DNA of 64,000 nucleotides from CAYJNO01 sp964371715 (GTDB taxonomy: Bacteria > Bacillota_I > Bacilli_A > Erysipelotrichales > Erysipelotrichaceae), in contig CAYJNO010000001.1 in assembly GCA_964371715.1 (NCBI GenBank), positions 73,983 to 137,982 of the forward strand, given 5' to 3'. How positions within the stretch are numbered: position 1 is the stretch's first letter; each line of letters begins with the position of its first letter. The position numbers were made by a program, and so were the translations under genes. Below, piece after piece: positions 34,221 to 43,305 of this stretch. The notes under the pieces are model-generated. The model worked only from the letters and a program-made list of their open reading frames with translations. It was not told the DNA's origin and did not search any database.

Positions 34221-35203
34221 GTTGATTTTCTTGGTGAATAAATATATGATAATTTTTTATGTTTATCTGTAATCTCTTCTTCTAATAATAGTTTAGTCAT
34301 TACTCTCATACTTACAGCTCCTAAGTCATATGATGGAATTGTAAAACTTGATATTTCAGGTCTTACCATTGAATTATATTTTGTATCTATAATACACACA
34401 ACTTCCATATCGTTGGGTACACTAATATTATTTTCATTTGCACCATTTAAAACCGCCATAGCTTGTGAATCACGATTTGCAATTACTAATTGATGCTTGT
34501 TTGCTTTAAAATATTCTTTAGTAAACTTATAAGTACTTCTATATTCATTAGGAATCTCAATATAATTAGTAAATTCTTTAGAAAATTCTTTATATGCCTT
34601 TTTTGCTCCAACTAGTGCTTGATTGATAGAATACGTATTTTTACGGTCTTGTAATATAGCTATATCATCAATACCACGTGATAAATAGCCTTTAACAAGC
34701 TCATATGTAGCTTTTTCAATATCTACATATACTGAGCAAACATTTGAATCAGTTTGCGAATTTCCAATCATTACAATTGGAATTTGATATTTTGCTAGTT
34801 CATTAATTTCATAACCAAGTGCTGAATCATTATAAATGATTACACCATCTACTCTTGATTTAATAATATCATCAACAACTGTTTTAATATCATTAATTCC
34901 ATCAGTCATTGTATGTAAGTTAACTTTGAAATTATATATTTTAGCAACATCTAATAAACCATTAATAATTTGTCCTGTATAAGTGAAGCTTGTTTCTGGT
35001 ATTAAAAGACCAATAGAAGTAGTTTTTTGCAAAGCTAAACCTTGAGCTATTGCGTTTGGTTTATAGCCTAATCTTTCGATTGCAGATTCTACTTTCTCTC
35101 TTGTAGGTGCTTTTACAACTTCAGAACCATTAATTACTCTTGAAACTGTAGCTAATGATACATTAGCTTCTTTAGCTACATCATATATAGTCACTCTTTT
35201 CAT
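34214..35203 (-). CDS. ccpA: LacI-family regulator, CcpA-like
   Basis: A 329-residue LacI/GalR protein. The helix-turn-helix and hinge (VTIYDVAKEANVSLATVSRV then NGSEVVKAPTREKV) are at residues 3-40; the rest is a periplasmic-binding-like core. Bacillota CcpA sits downstream of murC-DUF948-YtxH genes, exactly as here, so carbon catabolite control with HPr-Ser-P as partner is the best assignment. Sequence alone would allow another LacI regulator. Confidence 0.82.
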   Translation of the reverse strand: MKRVTIYDVAKEANVSLATVSRVINGSEVVKAPTREKVESAIERLGYKPNAIAQGLALQKTTSIGLLIPETSFTYTGQIINGLLDVAKIYNFKVNLHTMTDGINDIKTVVDDIIKSRVDGVIIYNDSALGYEINELAKYQIPIVMIGNSQTDSNVCSVYVDIEKATYELVKGYLSRGIDDIAILQDRKNTYSINQALVGAKKAYKEFSKEFTNYIEIPNEYRSTYKFTKEYFKANKHQLVIANRDSQAMAVLNGANENNISVPNDMEVVCIIDTKYNSMVRPEISSFTIPSYDLGAVSMRVMTKLLLEEEITDKHKKLSYIYSPRKSTK

Positions 35204-35208
35204 AATCT

Positions 35209-35730
35209 TTACCCTTTATTATTGAATGAATTGTTAATTACATCCTTTAATTTTGCTCCTAATTCTATTCCTGTGTCTTTAATTGTAGTTACAGCTTTTT
35301 TCATTTCATCTGAAGCAGATACTTCATCATAAATGTCCCTTGCAGCATATAAGAAAGTATCTGTAACATTATTTATTGTATCTACAACTGCTATCACTTT
35401 TTCTTTAGCACTTGTTTCTTCAATTTTTTCATTAATTTTTTGATATGTCTTTGAATTATCAATTTTATTTTGTACATCTGTAAGAATTACATTTGTTCTT
35501 TCTTTTATAATTGCAATATTTTCTACTACCATTGGAGAGTCTTTTACTTCATCATAAAATTTAATGATTTTAGTTATTCCTTCTTTTAAATCTTCAATAA
35601 CTTCATCAATATTTTTATTGTGCTCTAATGTTTTTTCTTCTGTTTGTATTAATTTTAATTCATCAATTTTATTATTCATTTCAGCTATTGTTTCTTCTAC
35701 TGCTTGTTTTATTTTATCTTGTTCACTCAT
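35209..35730 (-). CDS. YtxH-like helical protein
   Basis: A 173-residue, Lys/Glu-rich, almost fully helical protein without a clear transmembrane segment or catalytic motif. The final part (DIYDEVSASDEMKKAVTTIK) recalls apolipoprotein-like YtxH proteins. It is coupled to the DUF948 gene by a one-base overlap and precedes ccpA by 5 bases. The Bacillus counterparts (YtxG-YtxH) are general-stress proteins; function here is unknown. Confidence 0.65.
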   Translation of the reverse strand: MSEQDKIKQAVEETIAEMNNKIDELKLIQTEEKTLEHNKNIDEVIEDLKEGITKIIKFYDEVKDSPMVVENIAIIKERTNVILTDVQNKIDNSKTYQKINEKIEETSAKEKVIAVVDTINNVTDTFLYAARDIYDEVSASDEMKKAVTTIKDTGIELGAKLKDVINNSFNNKG

Positions 35731-36077
35731 TATTTGCCTCCATCCTTAGCTTGTTTTTCGTTTAAATAGTCTTTAACTACATGAAAATTATCTGCTAAAA
35801 CTCCTGCTGCCTCTTTTAAGACAGCTATTCCTGAATCATGTGCTTTGTCGACTGTCTTAGATAATTTGCTCGCTGTATCTAATGGATCTTGTATTTTAAC
35901 TAAACTATCATTAACTAAATCTACAGTTTTATCCATATCTTTTAAATTATTTGTTATCTCTTTTATTAATTTGATAACATTAGCTAACAAAATTATTAAA
36001 AATATTAATGCAACTACTCCTAAAATCGGTAATATTTGTGACGATAATGAAGAGGCTGCAAGTATAAATGCATCCAT
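35730..36077 (-). CDS. DUF948 (YtxG-like) membrane protein
   Basis: A 115-residue protein with an N-terminal transmembrane helix (about residues 13-34) followed by a long amphipathic coiled-coil (LIKEITNNLKDMDKTVDLVN). Fits DUF948. In Bacillus the homologue lies next to murC in the same order. No function established. Confidence 0.8.
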   Translation of the reverse strand: MDAFILAASSLSSQILPILGVVALIFLIILLANVIKLIKEITNNLKDMDKTVDLVNDSLVKIQDPLDTASKLSKTVDKAHDSGIAVLKEAAGVLADNFHVVKDYLNEKQAKDGGK

Positions 36078-36122
36078 ATAAGTCTCCCTTTTTTACTATG
36101 ATACACAATAATGAAAAAATTT

Positions 36123-37433
36123 TCAAGAATTATGTATATTTTTCACTAAATTAGCTAAATCATATATATCTTTACTAGACATAAATAAGTAAACTACATT
36201 ATTATGCATTGCTAATTTTTGTGCACCTACTAAGTCTTCTGTAACAACTTCGGCATTTTCAATTTCTTTTTGTAAATATGTAATGTCAATATCTATCCCT
36301 TCTTCATAATCATCAATACTTGTAAAATCACATAGATAAACTTTATCAGCAAGGCTTAATGCTTCCTTAAATTCATCTTTAAAGTAATATACCCTACCAA
36401 CACGATGTGGCTTAAATATTGCAATTATTTTCTTGTCTGGAAATCTTGTTTTTGTAGCATTAATAGTTACTTTAATTTCAGTTGGGTGATGTGCATAATC
36501 ATCTACAAAAATATTGTCATTGATTTGTTCAACAACATATCTTCTTTTAACTCCTTTAAAGTGACTTAATCCTTCATTTATCTCAATTGGGTCCATTCCT
36601 TTTAAAATACCGATTCCTATACATCCAAGTGCATTAGATAACATATGTCTACCAACAAATGGTAAGTTGAAAGATCCGAAAAATTCATCTTTAAAATATA
36701 CATCAAATTGCATTGAGTCAGTTTTTTCTACTAATTTTTTAGCAACTAAGTCATTTTTATCATCTAATCCATAAAAATAATGAGTAGTTTCACTAGTAAA
36801 CTCTCTTGTTTTTTTGTCATCACCATATACAAATATTGCTTCTTCTACATTCTTACTGAATTCAAGATAAGCATTTAAATAATCTTCTTCATCTTTAAAA
36901 TAGTCTACATGATCAATTTCAATATTTGTAATAATTGCATATTTTGGTTTATACGCTAAAAAATGTCTTTTAAATTCACAAGACTCTACAACTAATAATT
37001 CACTATTTTTTTCTATCAAGCCTGTACCATCACCAATTAAATAAGCTGTTTGATATTTTTCTTGAAGCATTGATGACAATAAACCTGTTGTTGTTGTTTT
37101 TCCATGACTTCCACTAACACTATATGCTTCATAGTCTTCCATTAGACGTCCTAAAAATTCATGATAACGATATGTTTTACATGTTTTATTTTCGTAAGCG
37201 GCTATAACTTCTTCAAAATCATCATTAAATGCATTTCCAATAATAACTGTCATATTATCTTTAATATTATTTTTATCAAAGCTTAAAATTTCAATATTTG
37301 CTTTTTTTAAAGGTTCTTCTGTAAAAAAATGTTTTTCTAAATCAGACCCGATTACTTTATGCCCCAAATTATGTAACATTAAAGCAAGTGCAGACATTCC
37401 TGTACCCTTAATTCCTATAAAATAATACAGCAT
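36123..37433 (-). CDS. murC: UDP-N-acetylmuramate--L-alanine ligase
   Basis: A 436-residue Mur ligase that adds the first amino acid of the peptidoglycan stem. The N-terminal Rossmann GIKGTGMSALA, the P-loop SGSHGKTTTTGLL (about residue 99), the central EIDHVDYFKD and the C-terminal DDYAHHPTEI are diagnostic for MurC. Its presence shows the organism makes peptidoglycan precursors, unlike classical Mollicutes. It shares one base with the upstream gene (TAATG). Confidence 0.97.
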   Translation of the reverse strand: MLYYFIGIKGTGMSALALMLHNLGHKVIGSDLEKHFFTEEPLKKANIEILSFDKNNIKDNMTVIIGNAFNDDFEEVIAAYENKTCKTYRYHEFLGRLMEDYEAYSVSGSHGKTTTTGLLSSMLQEKYQTAYLIGDGTGLIEKNSELLVVESCEFKRHFLAYKPKYAIITNIEIDHVDYFKDEEDYLNAYLEFSKNVEEAIFVYGDDKKTREFTSETTHYFYGLDDKNDLVAKKLVEKTDSMQFDVYFKDEFFGSFNLPFVGRHMLSNALGCIGIGILKGMDPIEINEGLSHFKGVKRRYVVEQINDNIFVDDYAHHPTEIKVTINATKTRFPDKKIIAIFKPHRVGRVYYFKDEFKEALSLADKVYLCDFTSIDDYEEGIDIDITYLQKEIENAEVVTEDLVGAQKLAMHNNVVYLFMSSKDIYDLANLVKNIHNS

Positions 37434-38131
37434 TACAGATCCTCATCAAACAATGTTGGAGTTTCTTCATATAACTCATCTTCATATACTTCTTCTTCAT
37501 CTAATACTACTTCTTGGAATCGTTCACTTTCCTCGTAGTTATTTACTAATACATCATCTAAAGTTTGTTCTAATGATGCTTCATCTATTGTAGAAGCATA
37601 TTGCTCTTTATATTCAAAGTTATCTACGTTTTCAAGACCTTCTTCAAGCTCTTCTTTTCCATATATTGGAGAAATAATTGTTCCTAATTTACTTGGTTGT
37701 CTTTCTGTATTATTTGTGTAAGTTTTTACTGTTTCCTTTACTTCTTCTCCAACAATTCCAAATATTGGACTTAATGGAGGATGAAATACATACTTTTCAT
37801 TTCTCACTTTTACATTTTCTACGACAGGTCTTGTTGCATTTTCAACTTCATCAATTTTAACCATATTAGTAGCTTCACTTTGTCTTTCATTTCTTCTAAA
37901 GTTTGGCTCTCTTTTTTCACCCTTAACTTCTTCTTTTGGCACATCACTTCTTACAACCGCACTTAAATCTGCTGGACGTGAAACTGGCTTGGTAACAGCT
38001 GTTTCATGTACTGGTTTAGTTACTACCGGTTGTACTTTAGTTGTTTCTTCTGATTTGAAAATTACTGATTCTTTAGTTTCATCAAACTCTTCTTCTACAT
38101 CATCAAAGAAGATATTAATTAATTTCTTCAT
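37433..38131 (-). CDS. Acidic protein with paired SPI(F/Y)G motifs, unknown function
   Basis: A 232-residue soluble protein, very acidic and largely disordered by composition. Two short ordered-looking motifs stand out: PPLSPIFGIVGEE (about residue 137) and TIISPIYGKEE (about 168). The start MKKLINIFFDDVEEEF is a hydrophobic-then-acidic helix that could be a membrane-targeting element. It is coupled to murC by one base and lies behind a lipoprotein gene, so an envelope or division scaffold role is possible. I do not recognise the family with certainty. Confidence 0.7.
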   Translation of the reverse strand: MKKLINIFFDDVEEEFDETKESVIFKSEETTKVQPVVTKPVHETAVTKPVSRPADLSAVVRSDVPKEEVKGEKREPNFRRNERQSEATNMVKIDEVENATRPVVENVKVRNEKYVFHPPLSPIFGIVGEEVKETVKTYTNNTERQPSKLGTIISPIYGKEELEEGLENVDNFEYKEQYASTIDEASLEQTLDDVLVNNYEESERFQEVVLDEEEVYEDELYEETPTLFDEDL

Positions 38132-38152
38132 ATTGCCTCCATTTATTTTAAT

Positions 38153-38869
38153 TTATTCTGCTGTATTTTCTTCAATAGTTGGTAATACAGTTTCTACACT
38201 TGGACTTGGTGTTACACTTTCTTCAGGTGTTGGTGAATTGATTAATTCAGATAATAATCCATTAGTTGGTACATACTCTTCGAACAAGTCAATAGTTTGC
38301 TTTTCATAATCAATTATTGCTTGATTATAGTAATCTAAAACTACTTCTTCTACATCAACTTTCACACTTTTTAGTGTAACAAATATTTTTTCAATTGTAG
38401 TTTCTATCTCAACTAACTTAACTAATGATGTAAAATAAAAATCTTTTGTACGTACATTAATTAAATAATTACTATAGTTTTTAAATATTTCAATTTGATA
38501 CATTTCAGTCATATCAAATTGATTAATAAACTCACCACTTTTAGTATAAATTGGTTTAACTATTGTATTAACTGTGCTTAGTTGATATTCACTCTCTAAA
38601 AATTTATCATGAATTATACCAACAACATTTAAGTTCATTGCGATATTAATATTATCACTATGTAGGTTATTACTTGTTAGATTTGTACTAAAAGAATCTG
38701 TTAAAGGATCTACATAATAACTATAATACTCTTTACTATGGTTTAAATCTAAATCATAATCTGCCATTGCTATTTCATTAATTACTATGTCTAGATTTTC
38801 AAGAGTTTCGGCTTCACTTGTGCACCCTACAAGTAAAACTAATAATAAGCATATAAATATTTTTTTCAT
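38153..38869 (-). CDS. Lipoprotein of unknown function
   Basis: A 238-residue exported lipoprotein: signal FICLLLVLLVGC with the lipobox Cys at about residue 16. The mature part is helical and strand-mixed and ends in a Pro/Thr/Ser-rich tail (SPTPEESVTPSPSVE). No catalytic motif seen. It sits 21 bases before the SPI(F/Y)G gene of the murC operon. Unknown function. Confidence 0.75.
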   Translation of the reverse strand: MKKIFICLLLVLLVGCTSEAETLENLDIVINEIAMADYDLDLNHSKEYYSYYVDPLTDSFSTNLTSNNLHSDNINIAMNLNVVGIIHDKFLESEYQLSTVNTIVKPIYTKSGEFINQFDMTEMYQIEIFKNYSNYLINVRTKDFYFTSLVKLVEIETTIEKIFVTLKSVKVDVEEVVLDYYNQAIIDYEKQTIDLFEEYVPTNGLLSELINSPTPEESVTPSPSVETVLPTIEENTAE

Positions 38870-38954
38870 AAAACTCCTTTTCTAAATAATATCACAAAAA
38901 TGTAAATTTTTGTAACTTAGTTTCATTTTTAATGATTTATTTTTATTTTTTCAT

Positions 38955-39638
38955 TTAAAGCATCCCATTTTCATTAAAACTAAAATAATTATAGTCATTT
39001 ACGATTAAATGGTCTATTAATTTTATACCAATTAAGTCACCTGCATTCTTAAGTTGTTTAGTAACTTCTATATCTGCAGGCGATGGTGTTAAATCACTTG
39101 ACGGATGATTATGTGCCACAATTATTTTTGAAGCAGATTTCAAAATTGCTTCTTTAAATATTTCTCGAGGATGAACAAGACTAGCATTTAATGTACCTTG
39201 AAATACTTTTTTAAAACCAATTATATGATTTTTTACATTCATAAATATCACATAAAAGCATTCTTGTTTAATACCTCCTATCTTTATTATTAGCCATTCA
39301 TGTACTAAGTGTGGATTATCAATGTTTTTAAGGGTTTCAACATTCACAAAACTTATTCTTTTTATCAATTCAAAACAGGCTAATAACTCGATTGCTTTTG
39401 CTTCTTTTATTCCTTTAATCTTCATTAATTCATTTAAATTTAGATTTATAAGTTTATTAATTCCATCTGCATATTTTAAAATATTATCAGCAATATCCAA
39501 ACTAGAGTGTCCTTTAATCCCACTTCTAATGATTATCGCCAACAATTCTCGATTACTTAAAGTATCTATTCCAAATTTTATCGCTTTTTCCCTAGGTCTT
39601 TCACTCAATGGTAATTCTTTTACTAGTATATTTTTCAT
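38955..39638 (-). CDS. radC: RadC family (JAB/MPN) protein
   Basis: A 227-residue protein. An N-terminal helix-hairpin-helix region (LNELMKIKGIKEAKAIELLA) is followed by a JAB1/MPN-like metal domain with VAHNHPSSDLTPSPAD, the expected His-x-His-...-Asp set. Once linked to DNA repair, though the repair role is disputed. First gene of the minus-strand run toward murC. Confidence 0.95.
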   Translation of the reverse strand: MKNILVKELPLSERPREKAIKFGIDTLSNRELLAIIIRSGIKGHSSLDIADNILKYADGINKLINLNLNELMKIKGIKEAKAIELLACFELIKRISFVNVETLKNIDNPHLVHEWLIIKIGGIKQECFYVIFMNVKNHIIGFKKVFQGTLNASLVHPREIFKEAILKSASKIIVAHNHPSSDLTPSPADIEVTKQLKNAGDLIGIKLIDHLIVNDYNYFSFNENGML

Positions 39639-39728
39639 ATAACACCTCTTACCTATTATTAATTTTAGTCAATTTATTTCCTGTTCTATTGCAATTTGTA
39701 TGATTATGCATTAATATTTAATAGTAAT

Positions 39729-39815
39729 GCTTGCGTGCTGTAACCGGTAGCCAGGACGGTCTCAAACACCGTTGTCAGTGATGACGTGTGGGTTCAAGTC
39801 CCACCGCAAGCACCA
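39729..39815 (+). tRNA. tRNA-Leu (anticodon CAA)
   Basis: An 87-base class II tRNA with encoded CCA. The acceptor GCTTGCG pairs with CGCAAGC, A is the discriminator. The D-arm is CTG/CAG with GG in the loop, the anticodon stem ACGGT/ACCGT encloses CTCAAAC (CAA at 34-36). The variable arm is GTCA-GTGA-TGAC, and the T-arm is GTGGG-TTCAAGT-CCCAC. It reads UUG. The long variable arm excludes most other families, and the anticodon register excludes tRNA-Sec. Confidence 0.93.
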
Positions 39816-39830
39816 TCGATTTAATCAATT

Positions 39831-39866
39831 AAAAATGGTTTAACTTAATAAGTTAAACCATTTTAT
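39831..39866. terminator. Bidirectional terminator after tRNA-Leu
   Basis: Sixteen-base perfect stem AAAATGGTTTAACTTA/TAAGTTAAACCATTTT between the tRNA (+) and the ABC-F gene (-). Confidence 0.8.
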
Positions 39867-39870
39867 TTTA

Positions 39871-41463
39871 TTATTTACCTTTTTTGAAATCAACAAAATC
39901 TTCATATGTACTAACTCTATCAGTTAGTGAACCATCTGGATTAATCTCTAGAATTCTATTTGCAATAGTATTTATAAATTCATAGTCATGTGAAGCAAAG
40001 ATCATTGCACCTTTAAACTCAATTAATGAGTTATTAACTGCAGTTATTGATTCTAAATCTAAATGGTTTGTAGGTTGATCTAACATTAATACATTTGATG
40101 TATAAAGCATCATTCTTGATAACATGCACCTTACTTTTTCACCACCAGATAAAACTTTAACTTGCTTATGTACATCATCACCACTAAACAACATTCGGCC
40201 TAAAAATCCTCTTAAGTACGATTCAGTCTCATCAGTTGTGAATTGTCTTAACCAATCTAAAATAGAAAGATTATCTTCGAAATACTCCGAATTATCTTTA
40301 GGGAAATAGGATTGTGATGTACTTACACCCCACTTAAACTCTCCGCTATCTGCTTCCATTTCTCCAGCAAGTATTTTAAATAATGCCGTAGTAGCAATTT
40401 CTTGTTCTCCAACTAAGGCTATTCTATCTTCTCTTCCCATCGTAAATGAAATATTATCCAATACTTTTACACCATCAATAATCTTAGTTAATCCTTCAAC
40501 ATGTAAACAATCTTTTCCAATTTCTCTACCTATTCCAAAGCTTACAAATGGATATCTTCTTGTTGAAGCTGGCATTTCTTCTAACGCTAATTTATCTAGC
40601 ATTTTTCTTCTTGCTGTAGCTTGCTTAGCTTTTGATTTATTTGCACTAAATCTTTGTATAAATGTTTGAAGATCTTTCATTTTATCTTCTTTTTTACGAT
40701 TTTGGTCTTTTATTAATCGTTGCATTAGTTGACTTGATTCATACCAAAACTCGTAATTTCCGACATACATTTTAATTTTTCCATAATCTATATCTACAAT
40801 GTGTGTACAAACCGTATTTAAAAAGTGTCTATCATGTGAAACTACAATTACTGTTCCATGATAATCCATTAAAAAATCTTCTAACCAATTAATAGAAGCT
40901 ACATCTAAATGGTTTGTAGGTTCATCTAATAAAATAATTTCAGGTTGACCAAATAAAGCACTTGCAAGTAACACTTTAACTTTATCTTTCCCTGTTAAAG
41001 TTTTCATTTCAGTTTCTAATATATCACCTTCTATACCTAAGCCTTTAAGTAATTTTAGTGCATCAGTTTCAGCATCCCATCCATTCATTTCAGCGAATTC
41101 TTCTTCAAGATGACTAGCTTTAATTCCATCTTCTTCTGTAAAATCAGGTTTAGAATACAATACATCTTTTTCTTTCATGATTTCATATAATCTAGGGTTA
41201 CCCATTACTATCGTGTCAAATACTGTGTATTGGTCAAACGCATAATGGTTTTGTTTAAATACTGATACTCTTGTTTTATCTGGAATCGAAATCGATCCTC
41301 TTGTTGTTTCTAACTCTTTTGATAATAACTTTAAAAAAGTAGATTTTCCTGCTCCATTTGCTCCAATTATTCCATAGCAATTACCAGTTGTAAACTTTAA
41401 ATTTACTTCTTTAAATAGCGGCGTACCACTAAAATCTAACGATACATCTGTTACTGTAATCAT
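39871..41463 (-). CDS. ABC-F ATPase (YkpA/YbiT-like)
   Basis: A 530-residue soluble protein with two ABC domains and no membrane part, typical of ABC-F factors that act on the ribosome. The first Walker A is normal (GANGAGKST, residues 34-42) with LDEPTNHLD. The second domain has a normal signature LSGGEKVR and LDQPTNHLD but a degenerate Walker A (VGEQEIATTALFK). The linker holds a basic helix (KSKAKQATARRKMLDKL). The degenerate second P-loop is, as far as I recall, common in this subfamily. Confidence 0.93.
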   Translation of the reverse strand: MITVTDVSLDFSGTPLFKEVNLKFTTGNCYGIIGANGAGKSTFLKLLSKELETTRGSISIPDKTRVSVFKQNHYAFDQYTVFDTIVMGNPRLYEIMKEKDVLYSKPDFTEEDGIKASHLEEEFAEMNGWDAETDALKLLKGLGIEGDILETEMKTLTGKDKVKVLLASALFGQPEIILLDEPTNHLDVASINWLEDFLMDYHGTVIVVSHDRHFLNTVCTHIVDIDYGKIKMYVGNYEFWYESSQLMQRLIKDQNRKKEDKMKDLQTFIQRFSANKSKAKQATARRKMLDKLALEEMPASTRRYPFVSFGIGREIGKDCLHVEGLTKIIDGVKVLDNISFTMGREDRIALVGEQEIATTALFKILAGEMEADSGEFKWGVSTSQSYFPKDNSEYFEDNLSILDWLRQFTTDETESYLRGFLGRMLFSGDDVHKQVKVLSGGEKVRCMLSRMMLYTSNVLMLDQPTNHLDLESITAVNNSLIEFKGAMIFASHDYEFINTIANRILEINPDGSLTDRVSTYEDFVDFKKGK

Positions 41464-41621
41464 TATAATACCTCCTTATAATACTCGCAAAAGTATATCA
41501 TAAATTTGGGCATATTAACAAACTTTAGTTATCTTGATATTTAACAGAATATTTTTCTAATGTGTATTTTTACTAGAAAATAGTCAAAATGTATGATAAA
41601 ATAGTACTAAGGAGATTTTTT

Positions 41622-43265
41622 GTGAACACTTATATTTATATTTTATTGTTTTTCATAATATTTATGTTTCATAACTTTATATTTTTTACGATGATTTCTA
41701 AAATTGTAGATTATAGAGTGGGAAAACTTAGCTTATTTTCAATGATTTTATTCAACACAATCTTGTTTACATGGTTATTTTATCAATTCCCACCATATAA
41801 TGTTACCATATACATATTATTATTTATAATTTGGGCAATTGATGCATTAATATTATTTAAATCAAACCCACTTACTTCGTTGGCAGCGATTTTTACGATG
41901 CCAATTCATTTAATTGCCTTTAGATCAATTTACTTTTCTATAATTTCTATATTGAATGAATTTTCAGTCTATGATGTTTTCAATAGTGTAAACCAATATT
42001 GGATTTCACTAATTTTTTCATCATTAATATCTTCTAGCTGCGTACTTTTATTAGTAATAATAATAAAGGAATCATACTTTAGACTTATGGGTCAATCACC
42101 TGGAAGAGTAACCCTATTTTTTACCTTTATTATTTTAACATCAATTAGATTGCTAATTAATGCAAATAATTTATATATTGATTTTAATTATCCATTCTTT
42201 GCTTATGAAAATATTGCAACATCAATATCATGGTTAGCAGTAATTTATTTTGGAATATTTATCTTGATTGGAATAGAATTAATTGAAAATAAAACCATTA
42301 AGCTACAAAATGATATTTCTGTTGATAAAATGATGAAAGATACATTAGCAGAAAAATCTGATATGATTATTGAAATAAATGTCAGTAAAAATAGTGTAAC
42401 TTCACTTATGAGATTTGGTAAACCTGATAGAATTCACGAAAACTATACATATTCAGAAATAATTAATATCTTTATTGAAAGTGAAATTATAGCTGAAGAT
42501 AGAATTAGAATAAGAGAGATATGTTCACCATTATATCTAATTAGATCATATGAAAATAAAAAATATGAAGTTAACTTTGAAACAGAAGTTTTATTACCTG
42601 GTGCTAAAGACTATAAATGGTATCACGCAACTTATAAACTAACAAAAAATGTAAAAACTAAAGACGTTTATGCTACATTATTCTGCTACAACATTCATGA
42701 AGAAAAAACAAAGGAATTAAACTTAATCGACCAGGCACAAAGAGATAATTTAGTAGGAGCCTTCAATCGAAAAACTTGTGAGAAATTAGTAAGAAATATT
42801 CTTGATAATAAAAGTTATGGAACAATGTTTGTTGTCGATTTAGATAATTTTAAAGCTATAAATGATGTATTTGGACACCACAATGGTGATAAGTTATTAA
42901 TTCAAATCTATGGATTATTAAAAGAAATATTCAGAGAGACTGATATTATAGCTCGTTTTGGTGGCGATGAATTTGTAATTTTCATACAAGAAGAAGTTAA
43001 TTTAGAAACACTAGAATATAAAGCAAAACAAATCTGTAAAAAACTAGAAAAAACTTATAAATACAAAAATAGTAATATCACAGTTTCGGCAAGTGTTGGA
43101 ATTGCCTCAGCTCCATTTGATGGTCAAGATTTTGATCGATTATTTATAAATGCAGATAGAGCAATGTATTATTCTAAAAAAGAAGGTAAAAGTACATATA
43201 CATTCTTTAAAGATATAAAGAAAGATTTAAGCCTTGATTTAGATAAAATAAAAAATACAAGATAG
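41622..43265 (+). CDS. Membrane diguanylate cyclase (7TM-like, PAS-like, GGDEF)
   Basis: A 547-residue protein. Residues 1-225 hold about seven hydrophobic helices, 235-350 a PAS-like domain (DMIIEINVSKNSVTSLMRFG) and about 375-530 a GGDEF domain. The active motif RFGGDEF is at 447-451 for GGDEF, and an intact I-site RETD lies at 438-441, five residues before it, so product inhibition is expected. VVDLDNFKAINDVFGHHNGD is present. I start at GTG 41622, seven bases after AAGGAG; ATG 41589 has no ribosome site. Monocistronic, with its own terminator. Confidence 0.93.
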   Translation: MNTYIYILLFFIIFMFHNFIFFTMISKIVDYRVGKLSLFSMILFNTILFTWLFYQFPPYNVTIYILLFIIWAIDALILFKSNPLTSLAAIFTMPIHLIAFRSIYFSIISILNEFSVYDVFNSVNQYWISLIFSSLISSSCVLLLVIIIKESYFRLMGQSPGRVTLFFTFIILTSIRLLINANNLYIDFNYPFFAYENIATSISWLAVIYFGIFILIGIELIENKTIKLQNDISVDKMMKDTLAEKSDMIIEINVSKNSVTSLMRFGKPDRIHENYTYSEIINIFIESEIIAEDRIRIREICSPLYLIRSYENKKYEVNFETEVLLPGAKDYKWYHATYKLTKNVKTKDVYATLFCYNIHEEKTKELNLIDQAQRDNLVGAFNRKTCEKLVRNILDNKSYGTMFVVDLDNFKAINDVFGHHNGDKLLIQIYGLLKEIFRETDIIARFGGDEFVIFIQEEVNLETLEYKAKQICKKLEKTYKYKNSNITVSASVGIASAPFDGQDFDRLFINADRAMYYSKKEGKSTYTFFKDIKKDLSLDLDKIKNTR

Positions 43266-43268
43266 TAT

Positions 43269-43305
43269 AAAAAAGATATGATTTAGTAAAATCATATCTT
43301 TTTTA
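43269..43305. terminator. Bidirectional terminator
   Basis: AAAAAAGATATGATTT/AAATCATATCTTTTTT between the GGDEF gene (+) and the SDR gene (-). Confidence 0.85.

Noticed and set aside
37678..38309. Several plus-strand open frames opposite the murC-linked acidic protein and the lipoprotein
   Set aside because: No ribosome sites, hydrophobic repetitive products, and they oppose convincing genes.
38896..38916. Terminator between radC and the lipoprotein gene
   Set aside because: ACAAAAAT/ATTTTTGT is a weak A/T stem without a following T-run on the minus strand.
39729..39815. Selenocysteine tRNA, because of the long variable arm and a TCA near the anticodon
   Set aside because: With the discriminator base counted, the acceptor is 7 base pairs and the 7-base anticodon loop reads CAA; the D-arm has the usual 3-4 pair stem. 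This is tRNA-Leu.
39871..41463. Inactivating mutation of the second P-loop in the ABC-F gene
   Set aside because: The degenerate VGEQEIATT form seems to be normal for this subfamily, and all other motifs are intact.
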